Shown: one piece after another, positions 16,601 through 23,803 of the stretch | Numbering within the stretch: the stretch's first letter is position 1 | Layout of the letters: each line of letters starts with the position of its first letter | Origin: Nostoc indistinguendum CM1-VF10 | GTDB taxonomy: Bacteria > Cyanobacteriota > Cyanobacteriia > Cyanobacteriales > Nostocaceae | Reading direction: 5' to 3' | NCBI GenBank assembly: GCA_019359215.1 | Contig: JAHHHS010000076.1 | Span: 1 to 33,754, forward strand | DNA: 33,754 bases | Made by a program: the position numbers and the translations under genes | The notes under the pieces: generated by a model | Told to the model about the DNA's origin: nothing | Seen by the model: the letters and a program-made list of their open reading frames with translations, nothing else | The model's database searches: none

Positions 16601-17535
16601 TCAGTTCTTTGCCTAGTGGAAAGGAGATTTGCTCTTGTTGTAATTGGAGTAACCTCCTCTTGATCACCGAACTTTAGTTGGGCTAATGAGGTGATTGAAT
16701 CTTCGGCTGCGGGGAGAGGGACATTTTCGAGGATCGTGGGTTGGGTTTCCCTTTCAGACTCCAATGCCATTTCCTCTAAATTGTCGGACAATCTTTCCTC
16801 AAAAGTGGCATTTTCAGGCGCTGGCGTTATTGATTCAATATCGGGCGCATCATATTCCCATAACTCTTCACCTAAGCTACGAATTAGCTCTTGTCCAGGC
16901 GAAGTTGGGAGAATTTCTTCATGGGTTGTGATTTCGACAACATCTGGCTCATCATAATCCCATAACTGCTCGCCCAAATTGCGAATCAGTTGTTGCCCAG
17001 GAGTGGTTTCTATGACATTTGGCTGATCATACTCCCATAACTGTTCGCCGAAATCCCGGATTAGTTCTTGCCCAGGAGTAGTTTCTACCTCTTCTTGCGT
17101 CTGATTGTCCTCATACTCTATCTGTGTGGATGAGTTTTGCATCAGCCGGATGCCAATGTCATAAGCAACATCGCCAATTCTGCCAACACCAAGTTCCCCC
17201 AATTGCACCATCTTTGTTGCTAAAAGAGGATTTGGTGTAGGTGAAGCTAGCAAGGTTTCGCCAAACATCACCAACCAATCTATCCAGCGTTCAAGCGGAA
17301 CGCGATTTTCGATTCGTTGCAGAAACCTCAATGCCCACTGTCGTCCTCGTGCTTGATGCACGCCTTCTAACAATTGGATAAATAATTGTTCCAGATCCGC
17401 ATTGGTTAATTCTGGTAGTACCTCCACCAGATTGTGTCCTCTCGTACCCTTGAGAGAATTACCCTGCTTACTTTCAAGGAGGCGCTTTAAAAACCTTTTA
17501 AGCGACTGCGATATCCGCCTGAGCATCTGCCACAC
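13672..17535 (-). CDS. TPR-CHAT domain protein with a degenerate catalytic His
   Basis: This 1287-residue protein has five parts. Residues 1-20 form a basic amphipathic start. Residues about 40-135 hold a module shared with the upstream gene (LLEGVHQARG, ASPTPN, QLGELGVGRIGDVAY). An acidic linker carries three repeats around LW(E/D)YDxP(N/D) at about 166, 190 and 224. About eight TPR repeats span 382-665. A helical part leads to a C-terminal CHAT domain (about 1030-1287). CHAT domains are caspase-like Cys/His proteases. Here Cys1155 in TLSACEN is kept, but the segment normally reading HFTGH reads HFTGR, so the His position is Arg1113 and proteolysis is doubtful. The start may be GTG 17535 or ATG 17526. 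No signal peptide or membrane segment. TPRs suggest protein binding; the role is unknown. Confidence 0.88.
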   Translation of the reverse strand: MWQMLRRISQSLKRFLKRLLESKQGNSLKGTRGHNLVEVLPELTNADLEQLFIQLLEGVHQARGRQWALRFLQRIENRVPLERWIDWLVMFGETLLASPTPNPLLATKMVQLGELGVGRIGDVAYDIGIRLMQNSSTQIEYEDNQTQEEVETTPGQELIRDFGEQLWEYDQPNVIETTPGQQLIRNLGEQLWDYDEPDVVEITTHEEILPTSPGQELIRSLGEELWEYDAPDIESITPAPENATFEERLSDNLEEMALESERETQPTILENVPLPAAEDSITSLAQLKFGDQEEVTPITTRANLLSTRQRTELTTSASEETWDKTLTNLEANVAYTLDELWVRLDQSTNLIQQLASNLAVQGSTPSSPGFIERHSDNPITNAQGWFYQGLQQAKTGDLLGAIASYDQAIELQPKSSEYWFNRGLTLFHLERFDEAIASYETATQLKPDFYKAWYNRGGTLGELGYFEEAIASFDKAIEIKPDYQEAWASKGLALLKLGWLREAISSYDQALHLEPEDQENWYHRGIALAVGEQFTEAIISYDRAIEIDPEYHEVWIDRGVVLFNLGKWSEAIASWDKALSVQADFYLAWYNRGIALDNLGRRQEAIASYRQAIAIKPDFHLAWYNQAVALFYLEQFTEAIACYDSALQIKQDYWEAWIGRGTAIANLVDADVLLISSSITATNTALQQGGYEGKLASYEEGLKHLRTDTHPEGWGRLHFAIANTYYDQGKKNTNPRDYWRKAASEYHQALLTLTLEYFPQFHLELLQSLSKVLMGLGQTTQVQELLQRGTDLLRQLLSEETRSDESKKQLALKFAGFDQLAVDLAVESGDLVEAWEIAEQGKNACLNWLLSGWNDNIYSPDYGAIQQLFNPTTAIIYWHISPVALHTFILKDQAPSPILLFTPMQDTGAIPLGEDAILLNELPLPEAVQRLIKFETWLEDWEQKYQKYRTTAQDKESKNQHSWRVDMEQKLLQLYEILNISTIAQELEGITQLVLIPHRDLYRLPIHTLFHLSSPSSEELPNVESNFAVYLPSAQIGLSIITEDIWQWQNQLLLSVEHPESTGSPTLKFAKLESEVISQMFNNIQRIQGSEATKDIVENALFDNYNIFHFTGRVTNNLAEPKKSELELTGEDRLTLDEICQQNLGSYNLITLSACENLSTSNHTISSEYISLATGFVSQGVPHVVSTLWSVESSASALVMIEFYRRLQPNKSAVTALAEATQWLKELTAGELTKWYEDILNNLHPEELRIQTYLATQVYRNSKMASDKNLYNHPYYWAAFTITGKPD
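15542..16335 (-). repeat. HIP1 octamers embedded in the TPR-coding repeats
   Basis: Eight GCGATCGC octamers lie in under 800 bases (starting at 15542, 15614, 15695, 15716, 15818, 16124, 16226 and 16328). Most encode the Ala-Ile-Ala of the TPR motif EAIASY/EAIACY at the same place in successive repeats. Confidence 0.85.
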
Positions 17536-17723
17536 TCTTGGATTTTGTTTTTCTAGATTGTAGCCATCGTTGTGTTAAAAAAATCATCAATTACGTAAAA
17601 ATCCATTAGATCAGGACAGCGCTTTCGTCGCAAATTAGCAAAAAATATACCAAACTACAAGAGCATAGCATTACAACGTTACAATTCCCAGATTCAACTC
17701 TTGGTTTTGACTTTGCGAAGCAG

Positions 17724-18422
17724 TTAATTTTCTGTTTGCTCTGTAGTCAATTGACCAGCAGGATATAATTGATTAATCAATGCCTGGACAAGCACTTGTG
17801 GGTCATCTGTCTCAACGGCAAGCTGTTGAGCAATCTGCTGGCGTAAGTTTTCATCCTGCTGTAACATCACAAACAACTCTTCTAGGGTAACAGTTTGGTA
17901 TTCTCCTTCTGGAAGGTTTTCTGGGGCATCTGCTGACTCTGATATTGGGGCGGTTGGCTCAAATGGCAAAGTCGTGCTGAGAACATCTGGCCCTTCATAT
18001 TCCCAAATTGGCTCACCTTGATTGCGTGTCAACAACTGCATCCCAATATTATAGGCAACATCTCCGATTTCTCCGATGCCCAACTCACCCAGTTGCACTA
18101 ACCGCGCAGCTATTTCATTATTGGGCGTGGGTGATGCCAGCAATCTTTCACCCAAGCGTCCTAACCACTCAACCCAGCGTTCAGTTGGGATGCGATGTTC
18201 AATATTATGCAACCACTTCCGGACCCACTCTTCCCCTCGTGCTTGATGTACTCCTTCCAACAGTTCGTTGAAGAGAAATTCCAGATCCGTATCGCTTAGG
18301 GGTGGCGCTGGTTTTCTTTCCACATTCCCCCTAGATTTTGAAGCAGTCTGTTTTCCACCAAACAAGCTCTGAAAAAGCTTTTTAAACCATTGAAATAGCC
18401 GCTTGAGCATCTGCTGCACCAT
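17724..18422 (-). CDS. Stand-alone paralogue of the N-terminal part of the TPR-CHAT protein
   Basis: This 232-residue protein aligns along most of its length with the N-terminal 370 residues of the TPR-CHAT protein encoded just downstream. Shared parts are an amphipathic start (QQMLKRLFQWFKKLF), the module LLEGVHQARG, ASPTPN, QLGELGIGEIGDVAYNIG, one copy of the WEYEGPD linker motif, and a helix TLEELFVMLQQDENLRQQIA. It lacks TPRs and the CHAT domain. Both genes read on the minus strand with a 188-base gap, so it is the promoter-proximal member of a probable operon. It may form hetero-oligomers with the larger protein as an adaptor or inhibitor; this is inference. ATG 18422 is used, with Met5 as an alternative. 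I know no described family for the module. Confidence 0.8.
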   Translation of the reverse strand: MVQQMLKRLFQWFKKLFQSLFGGKQTASKSRGNVERKPAPPLSDTDLEFLFNELLEGVHQARGEEWVRKWLHNIEHRIPTERWVEWLGRLGERLLASPTPNNEIAARLVQLGELGIGEIGDVAYNIGMQLLTRNQGEPIWEYEGPDVLSTTLPFEPTAPISESADAPENLPEGEYQTVTLEELFVMLQQDENLRQQIAQQLAVETDDPQVLVQALINQLYPAGQLTTEQTEN

Positions 18423-18503
18423 CGAGTTTTGCTTATCCTAAAATTGTAGCGATCGCACTAGGCTATGGCGCTAGTTCATTCAACAAAATGTATTTTTCCT
18501 TTA

Positions 18504-18530
18504 GGGCATTGGGCATTGGGCATTGGGCAT
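18504..18530. repeat. GGGCATT heptamer tandem repeat, four units
   Basis: Three exact GGGCATT units and a final GGGCAT occupy 18504-18530. This is the clearest example in the window of the short tandemly repeated heptamers typical of Nostoc-type genomes. Confidence 0.9.
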
Positions 18531-18609
18531 AGGGGAAGAATTCTTATAACTCCTAACTCCTAGCTCCTGATTCCTAATACTCTTTATAGAACAAATGTAC
18601 TAGATGCTA

Positions 18610-18618
18610 TGCTATAAT
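18610..18618 (+). promoter_or_regulatory. Possible extended -10 promoter for dnaX
   Basis: TGCTATAAT matches an extended -10 element (TGNTATAAT), about 205 bases before the dnaX ATG. No good -35 hexamer lies 17 bases upstream, which extended -10 promoters can tolerate. It is a motif match only. Confidence 0.35.
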
Positions 18619-18823
18619 TCCGATATATTGATGTTGAAATCATAGTAAAAAATATGATCTACTTGCTTGCTCTCCTGAGTGCCAAAATTAACGGCATTAG
18701 TTGAGTGTAAGCAGTATGGCGCCATCGATAAACAAAGCAGGTACGAGAGTTTAAAATAATTGAATCCCAAACTCGACTCGGTGCTAGTAATTAACTTTGA
18801 AAGGCATTGAAGTCTATTTTTCC

Positions 18824-20938
18824 ATGTCTTACGAACCCCTGCACCACAAATATCGCCCCAAAAGTTTTGCTGAACTAGTGAGCCAAGAGGCGATCGCTAC
18901 CACCCTCACGAACGCGATCGGCACATCCAAAATTGCCCCCGCCTATTTATTCACTGGGCCTAGAGGTACGGGGAAAACTTCTAGTGCCCGGATTCTGGCT
19001 AAATCCCTTAATTGTCTCAAAAGTGACAAGCCCACTGCTGAACCCTGTGGCGTGTGTGAAGTTTGTCAGGGGATCACCAAGGGCTACGCTTTAGATGTAA
19101 TTGAAATCGACGCTGCTAGTAATACTGGTGTCGATAATATCCGCGAGTTGATTGAAAAAGCCCAGTTTGCTCCTGTGCAGTGTCGCTACAAAGTTTATGT
19201 AATCGATGAATGCCATATGCTAAGTACCCAGGCATTCAACGCGTTACTAAAGACCCTGGAAGAACCACCTAGACACGTAGTTTTTGTGTTGGCGACAACA
19301 GACCCGCAACGGGTTTTACCAACGATTATTTCACGCTGTCAAAGGTTTGATTTTAGACGCATTCAATTAGAGGCGATGGTTAAGCATTTAAGTGCGATCG
19401 CATCTTTTGAAAACATTCATATTTCAGGCGATGCTGTAACCTTGGTAGCCCAACTTGCTCAGGGAGGGTTACGGGATGCCGAAAGTTTACTTGACCAATT
19501 GGGCTTGTTAGCGGGTGAAGTGACCCCGGATAGAGTTTGGGATTTGGTGGGGACAGTAAGCGAACATGACTTGTTGGGGCTTCTAAATGCGATCGCTCAA
19601 GATAAACCCGAAGCTGTTCTAGACTGTACCAACAAAATTCTTGATCGTGGTCGAGAACCCCTAACTCTTCTGCAAAATCTTGCCGCCTTCTACCGCGATT
19701 TACTCATTGCTAAAACCGCACCTAATCGTCATGATTTGGTTGCTTGTACTCAGCAAACCTGGACAGCGCTAGTTGAGTTTGCTCAATACTTCGATATGAG
19801 CGCGATTTTGGTAGGACAGGAACACCTGCGAAAAGCTGAAGTGCAAATTAAAAATAGCACCCAGCCGCGTTTGTGGTTGGAAGTGGCATTACTAGGATTG
19901 TTACCCAGTGCGAATATTCAGCTACAAACTCCAAGTGTTCCGCCGCGAGTTAACACACCTGCTGTATCTCCAAGCTATCCTCCAGCAGTTGCCCAAAATC
20001 ATGTAGTCTCTCCTTTACCTGTAGCTGAACCGCAAACAAATCATAATTCTGCGCTTCTGCGCGAGACGCTGCGCGAACAACAAGGCTCAGTGACTACAAA
20101 CCATCATCTAGCGACTGCCCAAAATCAGCCCGTCACTTCATCTCCCCCAGTTGAACGGCAAACAAATCACAATTCTGTTGCTAACTTAGTTTCACCACCA
20201 ACCCCAGAACCTGTAGCTGTTCCTGTGCCACCTGCGAATGTTGAACCAGTAACTTCAGAAGTTGTTGAGGAAGCAGAATATGACTTAACTCAGGTTTGGC
20301 AACAGGTGCTTGCTAACCTCCAGCCAAAATCAAGGCAAGAAATGCTGCGTCAAATGAGCCAACTCCTAGAGTTCGACGGTGTTGTGGCGCGAATTGCGAT
20401 CAAACAGGCATGGTATGACAAGGGGAAATCTTATCTACCAATGATTACGGCAGCTTTCCAGCAGACTTTCCAGCGTGAAATCCAGATAAATTTAGAAAAA
20501 GGAAGTTCTTCAAACTCTACCTCAGCTAAAAAAAATCTTCCCCCAAAAGACTCTACTCGCCCTCAGCAGCCACCAACTCCCAGTTATAACCAGCAAATTC
20601 CGCCTCCAGCGCCAGTACCGCAGCCAGTAACTCCATCACCAGCACCACAAAAAACCGAGTTGGCAGCAAAGAACGGAAATGGAGTCAATGGAAATGGAGT
20701 AAATGGACATGGAGTAAATAGAAATGGTGTAAATGGAAATGGGGCGCAAACTTTGCCTCCACCGCCACAGCCAACACCTACACCTGATTGGGAAGTTGAT
20801 GAAGTAGCGATCGCAGCTCAACGTCTAGCAGAATTTTTCAATGGACAAATTATTCGTTTTGCAGATGATTTCCCAGAATTCTCCGATTCTATAACTACAC
20901 CTGAGTGGGTAGAAGAATCAGAAGTGGATGATGAATAA
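18824..20938 (+). CDS. dnaX: DNA polymerase III subunit gamma/tau (DnaX)
   Basis: DnaX is the AAA+ clamp-loader subunit of the replicase. From ATG 18824 (MSYEPLHHKYRP, the family start; the in-frame TTG at 18797 is rejected) it is 704 residues. Visible are Walker A GPRGTGKTS (45-53), a four-Cys zinc module (Cys64, 75, 78, 81), Walker B VYVIDEC (124-130), sensor 1 LATTDP and the SRCQRF arginine-finger segment. No intein interrupts Walker A, unlike Synechocystis DnaX. After about residue 370 comes a long Pro/Gln-rich linker with a 60-base duplication (19991-20050 and 20117-20176), a dispersed repeat in frame (20053-20077) and GNGVN repeats (20675-20744), then an acidic C-terminus. A second conserved block (DLTQVWQQVLANLQP) lies at about 487-580. 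Confidence 0.95.
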   Translation: MSYEPLHHKYRPKSFAELVSQEAIATTLTNAIGTSKIAPAYLFTGPRGTGKTSSARILAKSLNCLKSDKPTAEPCGVCEVCQGITKGYALDVIEIDAASNTGVDNIRELIEKAQFAPVQCRYKVYVIDECHMLSTQAFNALLKTLEEPPRHVVFVLATTDPQRVLPTIISRCQRFDFRRIQLEAMVKHLSAIASFENIHISGDAVTLVAQLAQGGLRDAESLLDQLGLLAGEVTPDRVWDLVGTVSEHDLLGLLNAIAQDKPEAVLDCTNKILDRGREPLTLLQNLAAFYRDLLIAKTAPNRHDLVACTQQTWTALVEFAQYFDMSAILVGQEHLRKAEVQIKNSTQPRLWLEVALLGLLPSANIQLQTPSVPPRVNTPAVSPSYPPAVAQNHVVSPLPVAEPQTNHNSALLRETLREQQGSVTTNHHLATAQNQPVTSSPPVERQTNHNSVANLVSPPTPEPVAVPVPPANVEPVTSEVVEEAEYDLTQVWQQVLANLQPKSRQEMLRQMSQLLEFDGVVARIAIKQAWYDKGKSYLPMITAAFQQTFQREIQINLEKGSSSNSTSAKKNLPPKDSTRPQQPPTPSYNQQIPPPAPVPQPVTPSPAPQKTELAAKNGNGVNGNGVNGHGVNRNGVNGNGAQTLPPPPQPTPTPDWEVDEVAIAAQRLAEFFNGQIIRFADDFPEFSDSITTPEWVEESEVDDE
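19991..20176 (+). repeat. 60-bp direct duplication in the dnaX linker
   Basis: Two 60-base segments, 19991-20050 and 20117-20176, are similar along their whole length; both encode AQN...P...QTNHNS. They are separated by 66 bases that include the GC-rich dispersed repeat. Confidence 0.75.
20053..20077 (+). repeat. Dispersed GC-rich repeat in frame inside dnaX
   Basis: GCTTCTGCGCGAGACGCTGC followed by GCGAAC is nearly identical to the reverse complement of the intergenic block at 1935-1965. Here it is translated as part of LLRETLREQQ, with no stop. Confidence 0.75.
20675..20744 (+). repeat. 15-bp tandem repeat encoding GNGVN
   Basis: About four and a half 15-base units (GGAAATGGAGTNAAT consensus) encode successive GNGVN pentapeptides with one His and one Arg change. 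It lies in the flexible linker before the acidic tail of DnaX. Confidence 0.85.
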
Positions 20939-20940
20939 AA

Positions 20941-20978
20941 AAATGCAAAATTACCAAAAATAATTTTGCATTTTAAAT
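20941..20978 (+). terminator. AT-rich hairpin terminator after dnaX
   Basis: A 13-bp perfect stem (AAATGCAAAATTA at 20941-20953 with TAATTTTGCATTT at 20961-20973) starts three bases after the dnaX stop and is followed by a T-rich stretch. The convergent mgdA gene ends at 21012, so it may act both ways. Confidence 0.7.
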
Positions 20979-21011
20979 TTTGAATTTTAAATTTTTAATT
21001 CTCCAAAGGGG

Positions 21012-22418
21012 CTATTCCCCATTCCCCGTATGCAAGGTTTTCACCCACTTTAGCCGCTTCGGTCTTACCGACATCCGGGCAGTAGTACTGCTCATAACGA
21101 CTAACCAGTGCAACATATATAAACTGCCACGCAGGGTTTGCATCAGCATCAGAAAATATGTAGAAGGTAAAAATTTCTGATCTTGACGTATGCGCCTTAG
21201 ACCTGTAAACATCCCGACCATCGACATAGAAATGGACAAGCCTGTGATGGGACTTAACATTGGTGGACGATGACGAGCGATCGCCATTAATAAATCTGGG
21301 ACTGCTGCTGTCGGCAAGATATACATAATCAGCATAAAAATCAGCAAATCCCAGCTTTTGCGCCATCCCATACGGTTTTTGAGAATTAAATCCCAATAAT
21401 CGAGATAGCGCTGATAACCGCCTTCTGCCCAACGGTTGCGCTGATGCCAAAGTGCGATCGCACTTGTCACTCCTTCTTCTTGCACCGCCGGATGGAAAAC
21501 ACACTCAATGTCCCATTTATCCAAATGTAAACGGATTGTTAAATCCAAATCATCGGTAATGGTTTCCTCGTTCCAGCCACCGCAGCTTTTCAAGGCTGAA
21601 CGCCGGACAAATTGACCATTGCCCCGCAGTTCGCCAATACCACCAAGGGCAGTACGCTGTTGCTGGAACCAGGTATCAAGTGCCATTTCTGCCATTTGAC
21701 CCTTAGTCCAAAAGTTTTCTTTAGCGTTGGCGATCGCTTTCCGCACCTGTACCGCCCCCACTTTTTCTCTTTGAAATAAAGGTATTACTTGTTGCAGCAA
21801 GTCTGGTGTAACTTGGGCATCAGCATCAAATACTGCTACAATGTCGCCCTTTGTCAGGGGCAATACCTGATTCAACGCCCCCGATTTGCCACCACTAGCT
21901 TCTGCTGAACGCCTTAGTACTTTCAGTTGATCGTGTTTCTGTTCTAGTTCTGCTAATAAATTTGGTGTGCTATCACTGCTGTGATCGTCAATAATCCATA
22001 CTTCGTACTGCCCACCTGGATATTCCAGATTACAAAGATTTTTGACTAATTTAGCAATTACTGCTTCTTCATTTTTCGCAGCCACTAACACAGATACAAA
22101 AGGCAAATCTCCCTTTATTTCTTTTGGATAGCGACGGGATTTAGTAAACACTACCACCAAGGCATGAAATCCTAAAATGGTGGTCAGTCCTAGAATAAAT
22201 ATGGAAGCCCAAGAAACTAAATGTAGAGCGATCGTGCCACTCCAGACAACAGTCAAGACTAGAGCTGCTTTGCGTCTACGACCTTGAAATCGGGATGTTA
22301 GAGACACAGGATCTGTCTCTAGCACCGACTCCTCATCTACTGATAGGTCAGACAACAAGGAGTTGAACGGATCAAGCTCTTGATAAGAATCTTCTTCGGG
22401 CCAGGAATTCGCTGGCAT
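21012..22418 (-). CDS. mgdA: GT2 glycosyltransferase, probable beta-monoglucosyldiacylglycerol synthase
   Basis: The 468-residue membrane protein has GT2 motifs in order: VLVAAKNEE (111-119), IIDDHSSDST (142-151), the UDP/metal DAD at 198-200, GNGQF (266-270), acceptor-site TDD at 288-290 and QRNRW at 326-330 (QxxRW). Two hydrophobic segments lie at about 51-91 and further ones at 356-445. Length and sequence fit the cyanobacterial enzyme (Sll1377/All3944 type) that moves glucose from UDP-glucose to diacylglycerol, the first step of galactolipid synthesis for thylakoid membranes. A related processive GT2 enzyme is the alternative, but the length and the acidic N-terminal extension favour MgdA. 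The gene is convergent with dnaX, with a possible shared terminator. Confidence 0.85.
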   Translation of the reverse strand: MPANSWPEEDSYQELDPFNSLLSDLSVDEESVLETDPVSLTSRFQGRRRKAALVLTVVWSGTIALHLVSWASIFILGLTTILGFHALVVVFTKSRRYPKEIKGDLPFVSVLVAAKNEEAVIAKLVKNLCNLEYPGGQYEVWIIDDHSSDSTPNLLAELEQKHDQLKVLRRSAEASGGKSGALNQVLPLTKGDIVAVFDADAQVTPDLLQQVIPLFQREKVGAVQVRKAIANAKENFWTKGQMAEMALDTWFQQQRTALGGIGELRGNGQFVRRSALKSCGGWNEETITDDLDLTIRLHLDKWDIECVFHPAVQEEGVTSAIALWHQRNRWAEGGYQRYLDYWDLILKNRMGWRKSWDLLIFMLIMYILPTAAVPDLLMAIARHRPPMLSPITGLSISMSMVGMFTGLRRIRQDQKFLPSTYFLMLMQTLRGSLYMLHWLVVMSSTTARMSVRPKRLKWVKTLHTGNGE

Positions 22419-23042
22419 AGGTTAGGTTGCTTGATTCAAAGACCACTATTTGTCTACAGTTAGTAATTTTACGGACAAATATCCCTAAGCTACTTTTCCC
22501 GATATTAATCGGAATGGGCAAACTGCAATACCCGCTATCCCTAAACCAAAAGCCGCTGGGACTAACTTTTTTGTCACCGCCACTCTGGGTAATTACCTCG
22601 AATTAACCACGTTTGCTACTCTTAGACAGAGGCTTGATTCCTTTGATAGCCACTTGGCCAGGAAGCTTGTAAAATGGTGCTTTCTCCAGTGAGAACTCCA
22701 GTTTGGGCAAAGTAATAGCAAGCTAGCAACAGCTAGTTTTTGGGAGAAACAGCAATAATAACATCCATAACTTTACATTGGGGATTTTTTATGTTATTGC
22801 GCCCAGCTTTGATAAAAGTTAATGCAGCCTTATTCTAACCGAAATTTTAATATTTCTTTGCAGTAACTTCATTTATAAGACATGGGGCATTGGGCATAAG
22901 GGATGAGTCTTTGAACTCCACTCCTCTGCTCCCCATGCCCTATTCCCGATTCTCCACTGTGTGCTTTAGACACATCTTTTGGGAATACTACTAACATCCA
23001 ATAAGATCCCCAGTTGCCAACTAACTTAAGGAATATTTAATA
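22419..23042. other. Gene-free region upstream of mgdA and ebsA
   Basis: About 620 bases between divergent starts. It has no convincing gene. A short minus-strand open stretch (about 22620-22740, containing GVLTGESTILQAS) looks faintly coding but has no start. GGGGCATTGGGCATAAGGGA at 22882-22901 and CCCCATGCCCTATTCCC at about 22930-22946 form an imperfect inverted heptamer-type repeat. AAGGA shortly before 23043 is the ebsA ribosome site. Confidence 0.5.
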
Positions 23043-23417
23043 ATGTCTATTGACCAACTCCAGCCTGCCACTCAACAGCAAGCCAGTGTTTACTTACCTT
23101 ACGTTCAGGGCACTAAGCGCAATTTCTTACCTTATGCCATCAGTCTCTATCAAAAAGGGGTCTTGGAGGGACATCGGAAGATAGAGGGCAGCGAACATAT
23201 TCCCTTTGTCGCCTCCTAAAATGTTGCTACTTTACCCTCAGACTTAACCCGTTGCCGAATCCAGTTTGATGGCAACGCTGACCTGAGTTACGAACTGATG
23301 ATGGCTAGTTTTGAGTTTATTAATTTTTTAATTGAACTTATGGATAATTATAAACGTCATCGTGCGACCGATTTTTCACAACCGTTTTATCGCAAACTAC
23401 TGCGAATAGACGATTGA
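23043..23417 (+). pseudogene. ebsA: ebsA (type IV pilus biogenesis protein EbsA) with one in-frame stop
   Basis: Read through, the frame encodes 124 codons that look full-length: LQPATQQQASVYLPYVQGTK, FLPYAISLYQKGVLEG, then PFVAS, a TAA at 23217-23219, then NVATLPSDLTRCRIQFDGN, MASFEFINFLIELMDNYKR and FSQPFYRKLLRID. This matches the cyanobacterial EbsA family as I remember it, a component of the type IV pilus assembly machinery, with Trp expected where the TAA stands. An AAGGA ribosome site precedes the ATG and a good terminator follows, so everything else is intact. Either the gene is freshly inactivated (58 residues made), or the base call is wrong. Both halves remain free of other stops and frameshifts. 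Confidence 0.72.
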
Positions 23418-23794
23418 TTAAATTCAGCCGGACTTTTGCTAGTTCGGCTCGTGTTTAGAAACATAACCTCCATTCCCTATGTTCGCACCGCTACATGAAC
23501 ATGGGGAATGGGGGTTTTTTAACGTTGCGGAGCGTGATAAAGATAATCGCTCCTCAGATCCCCAAATATAATTAAAAAGCGATCGCACTCTAAATCTTCG
23601 GTTTCAGGTAAATTTATAAAAGACATACATGAAAGTAAAAATAACTTTGGATAAGCAATAGTTAGATCAGGCTTATATATGTGAAAGTATCCAGGAAAAT
23701 TAGCCTTGATCTGATATTTTTCTCCAGATTTAGTTCTAAGAGTAATTTTTACAAAAACTCGAATTTCCCAACATTTTAAAGCAGGTATGGGGCA
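23418..23794. other. Intergenic region between ebsA and the GTPase gene
   Basis: About 380 bases hold the ebsA terminator, the minus-strand open frame described separately and one HIP1 site near 23579. No clear promoter for the GTPase gene was identified. Confidence 0.5.
23465..23521 (+). terminator. Rho-independent terminator after ebsA
   Basis: AACCTCCATTCCCTATGTTC (23465-23484) pairs with GAACATGGGGAATGGGGG (about 23497-23514) with a small mismatch, followed by TTTTTT at 23515-23520. It lies about 50 bases after the ebsA stop. Confidence 0.8.
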
Positions 23795-23803
23795 ATGGTG
23801 CGA
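23519..23803 (-). other. Open frame of about 94 codons without a start codon
   Basis: The minus strand is open from 23803 to a TAA at 23519-23521 but has no ATG, GTG or TTG near its beginning. The translation looks protein-like: LKCWEIRVFVKITLRTKSG, EKYQIKANFPGYFHIYKP, FLLSCMSFINLPETEDLECD, FLIIFGDLRSDYLYHAPQR. A HIP1 site supplies the ECDRF part. It overlaps the first bases of the GTPase gene on the other strand. It could be the 3' end of a gene that lost its beginning. I do not recognise it. Confidence 0.35.

Larger units (their letters stand above)
18423..18823. other. Divergent intergenic region upstream of the CHAT operon and dnaX
   Basis: About 400 bases separate the divergent starts. 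It holds a HIP1 site near 18449, the heptamer array at 18504-18530, a degenerate run of TCCTAACTCC/TAGCTCCTGA-type units at about 18548-18577, and a promoter-like site at 18610-18618. No coding sequence was seen. Confidence 0.6.

Noticed and set aside
18950..19000. Possible intein in the dnaX Walker A motif
   Set aside because: The site used by the Synechocystis DnaX intein is uninterrupted here (GPRGTGKTS is contiguous).
20636..20821. Minus-strand frame rich in Ile/Ser/Tyr opposite dnaX
   Set aside because: It arises from the 15-bp GNGVN repeat read backwards and has no independent support.
20995..21504. 169-codon minus-strand frame inside mgdA
   Set aside because: It overlaps the well-supported glycosyltransferase frame on the same strand and has no recognisable sequence.
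22620..22740. Minus-strand stretch containing GVLTGESTILQAS and ending at a stop
   Set aside because: It looks faintly coding but is under 40 codons, has no start and I cannot assign it; not enough for a feature.
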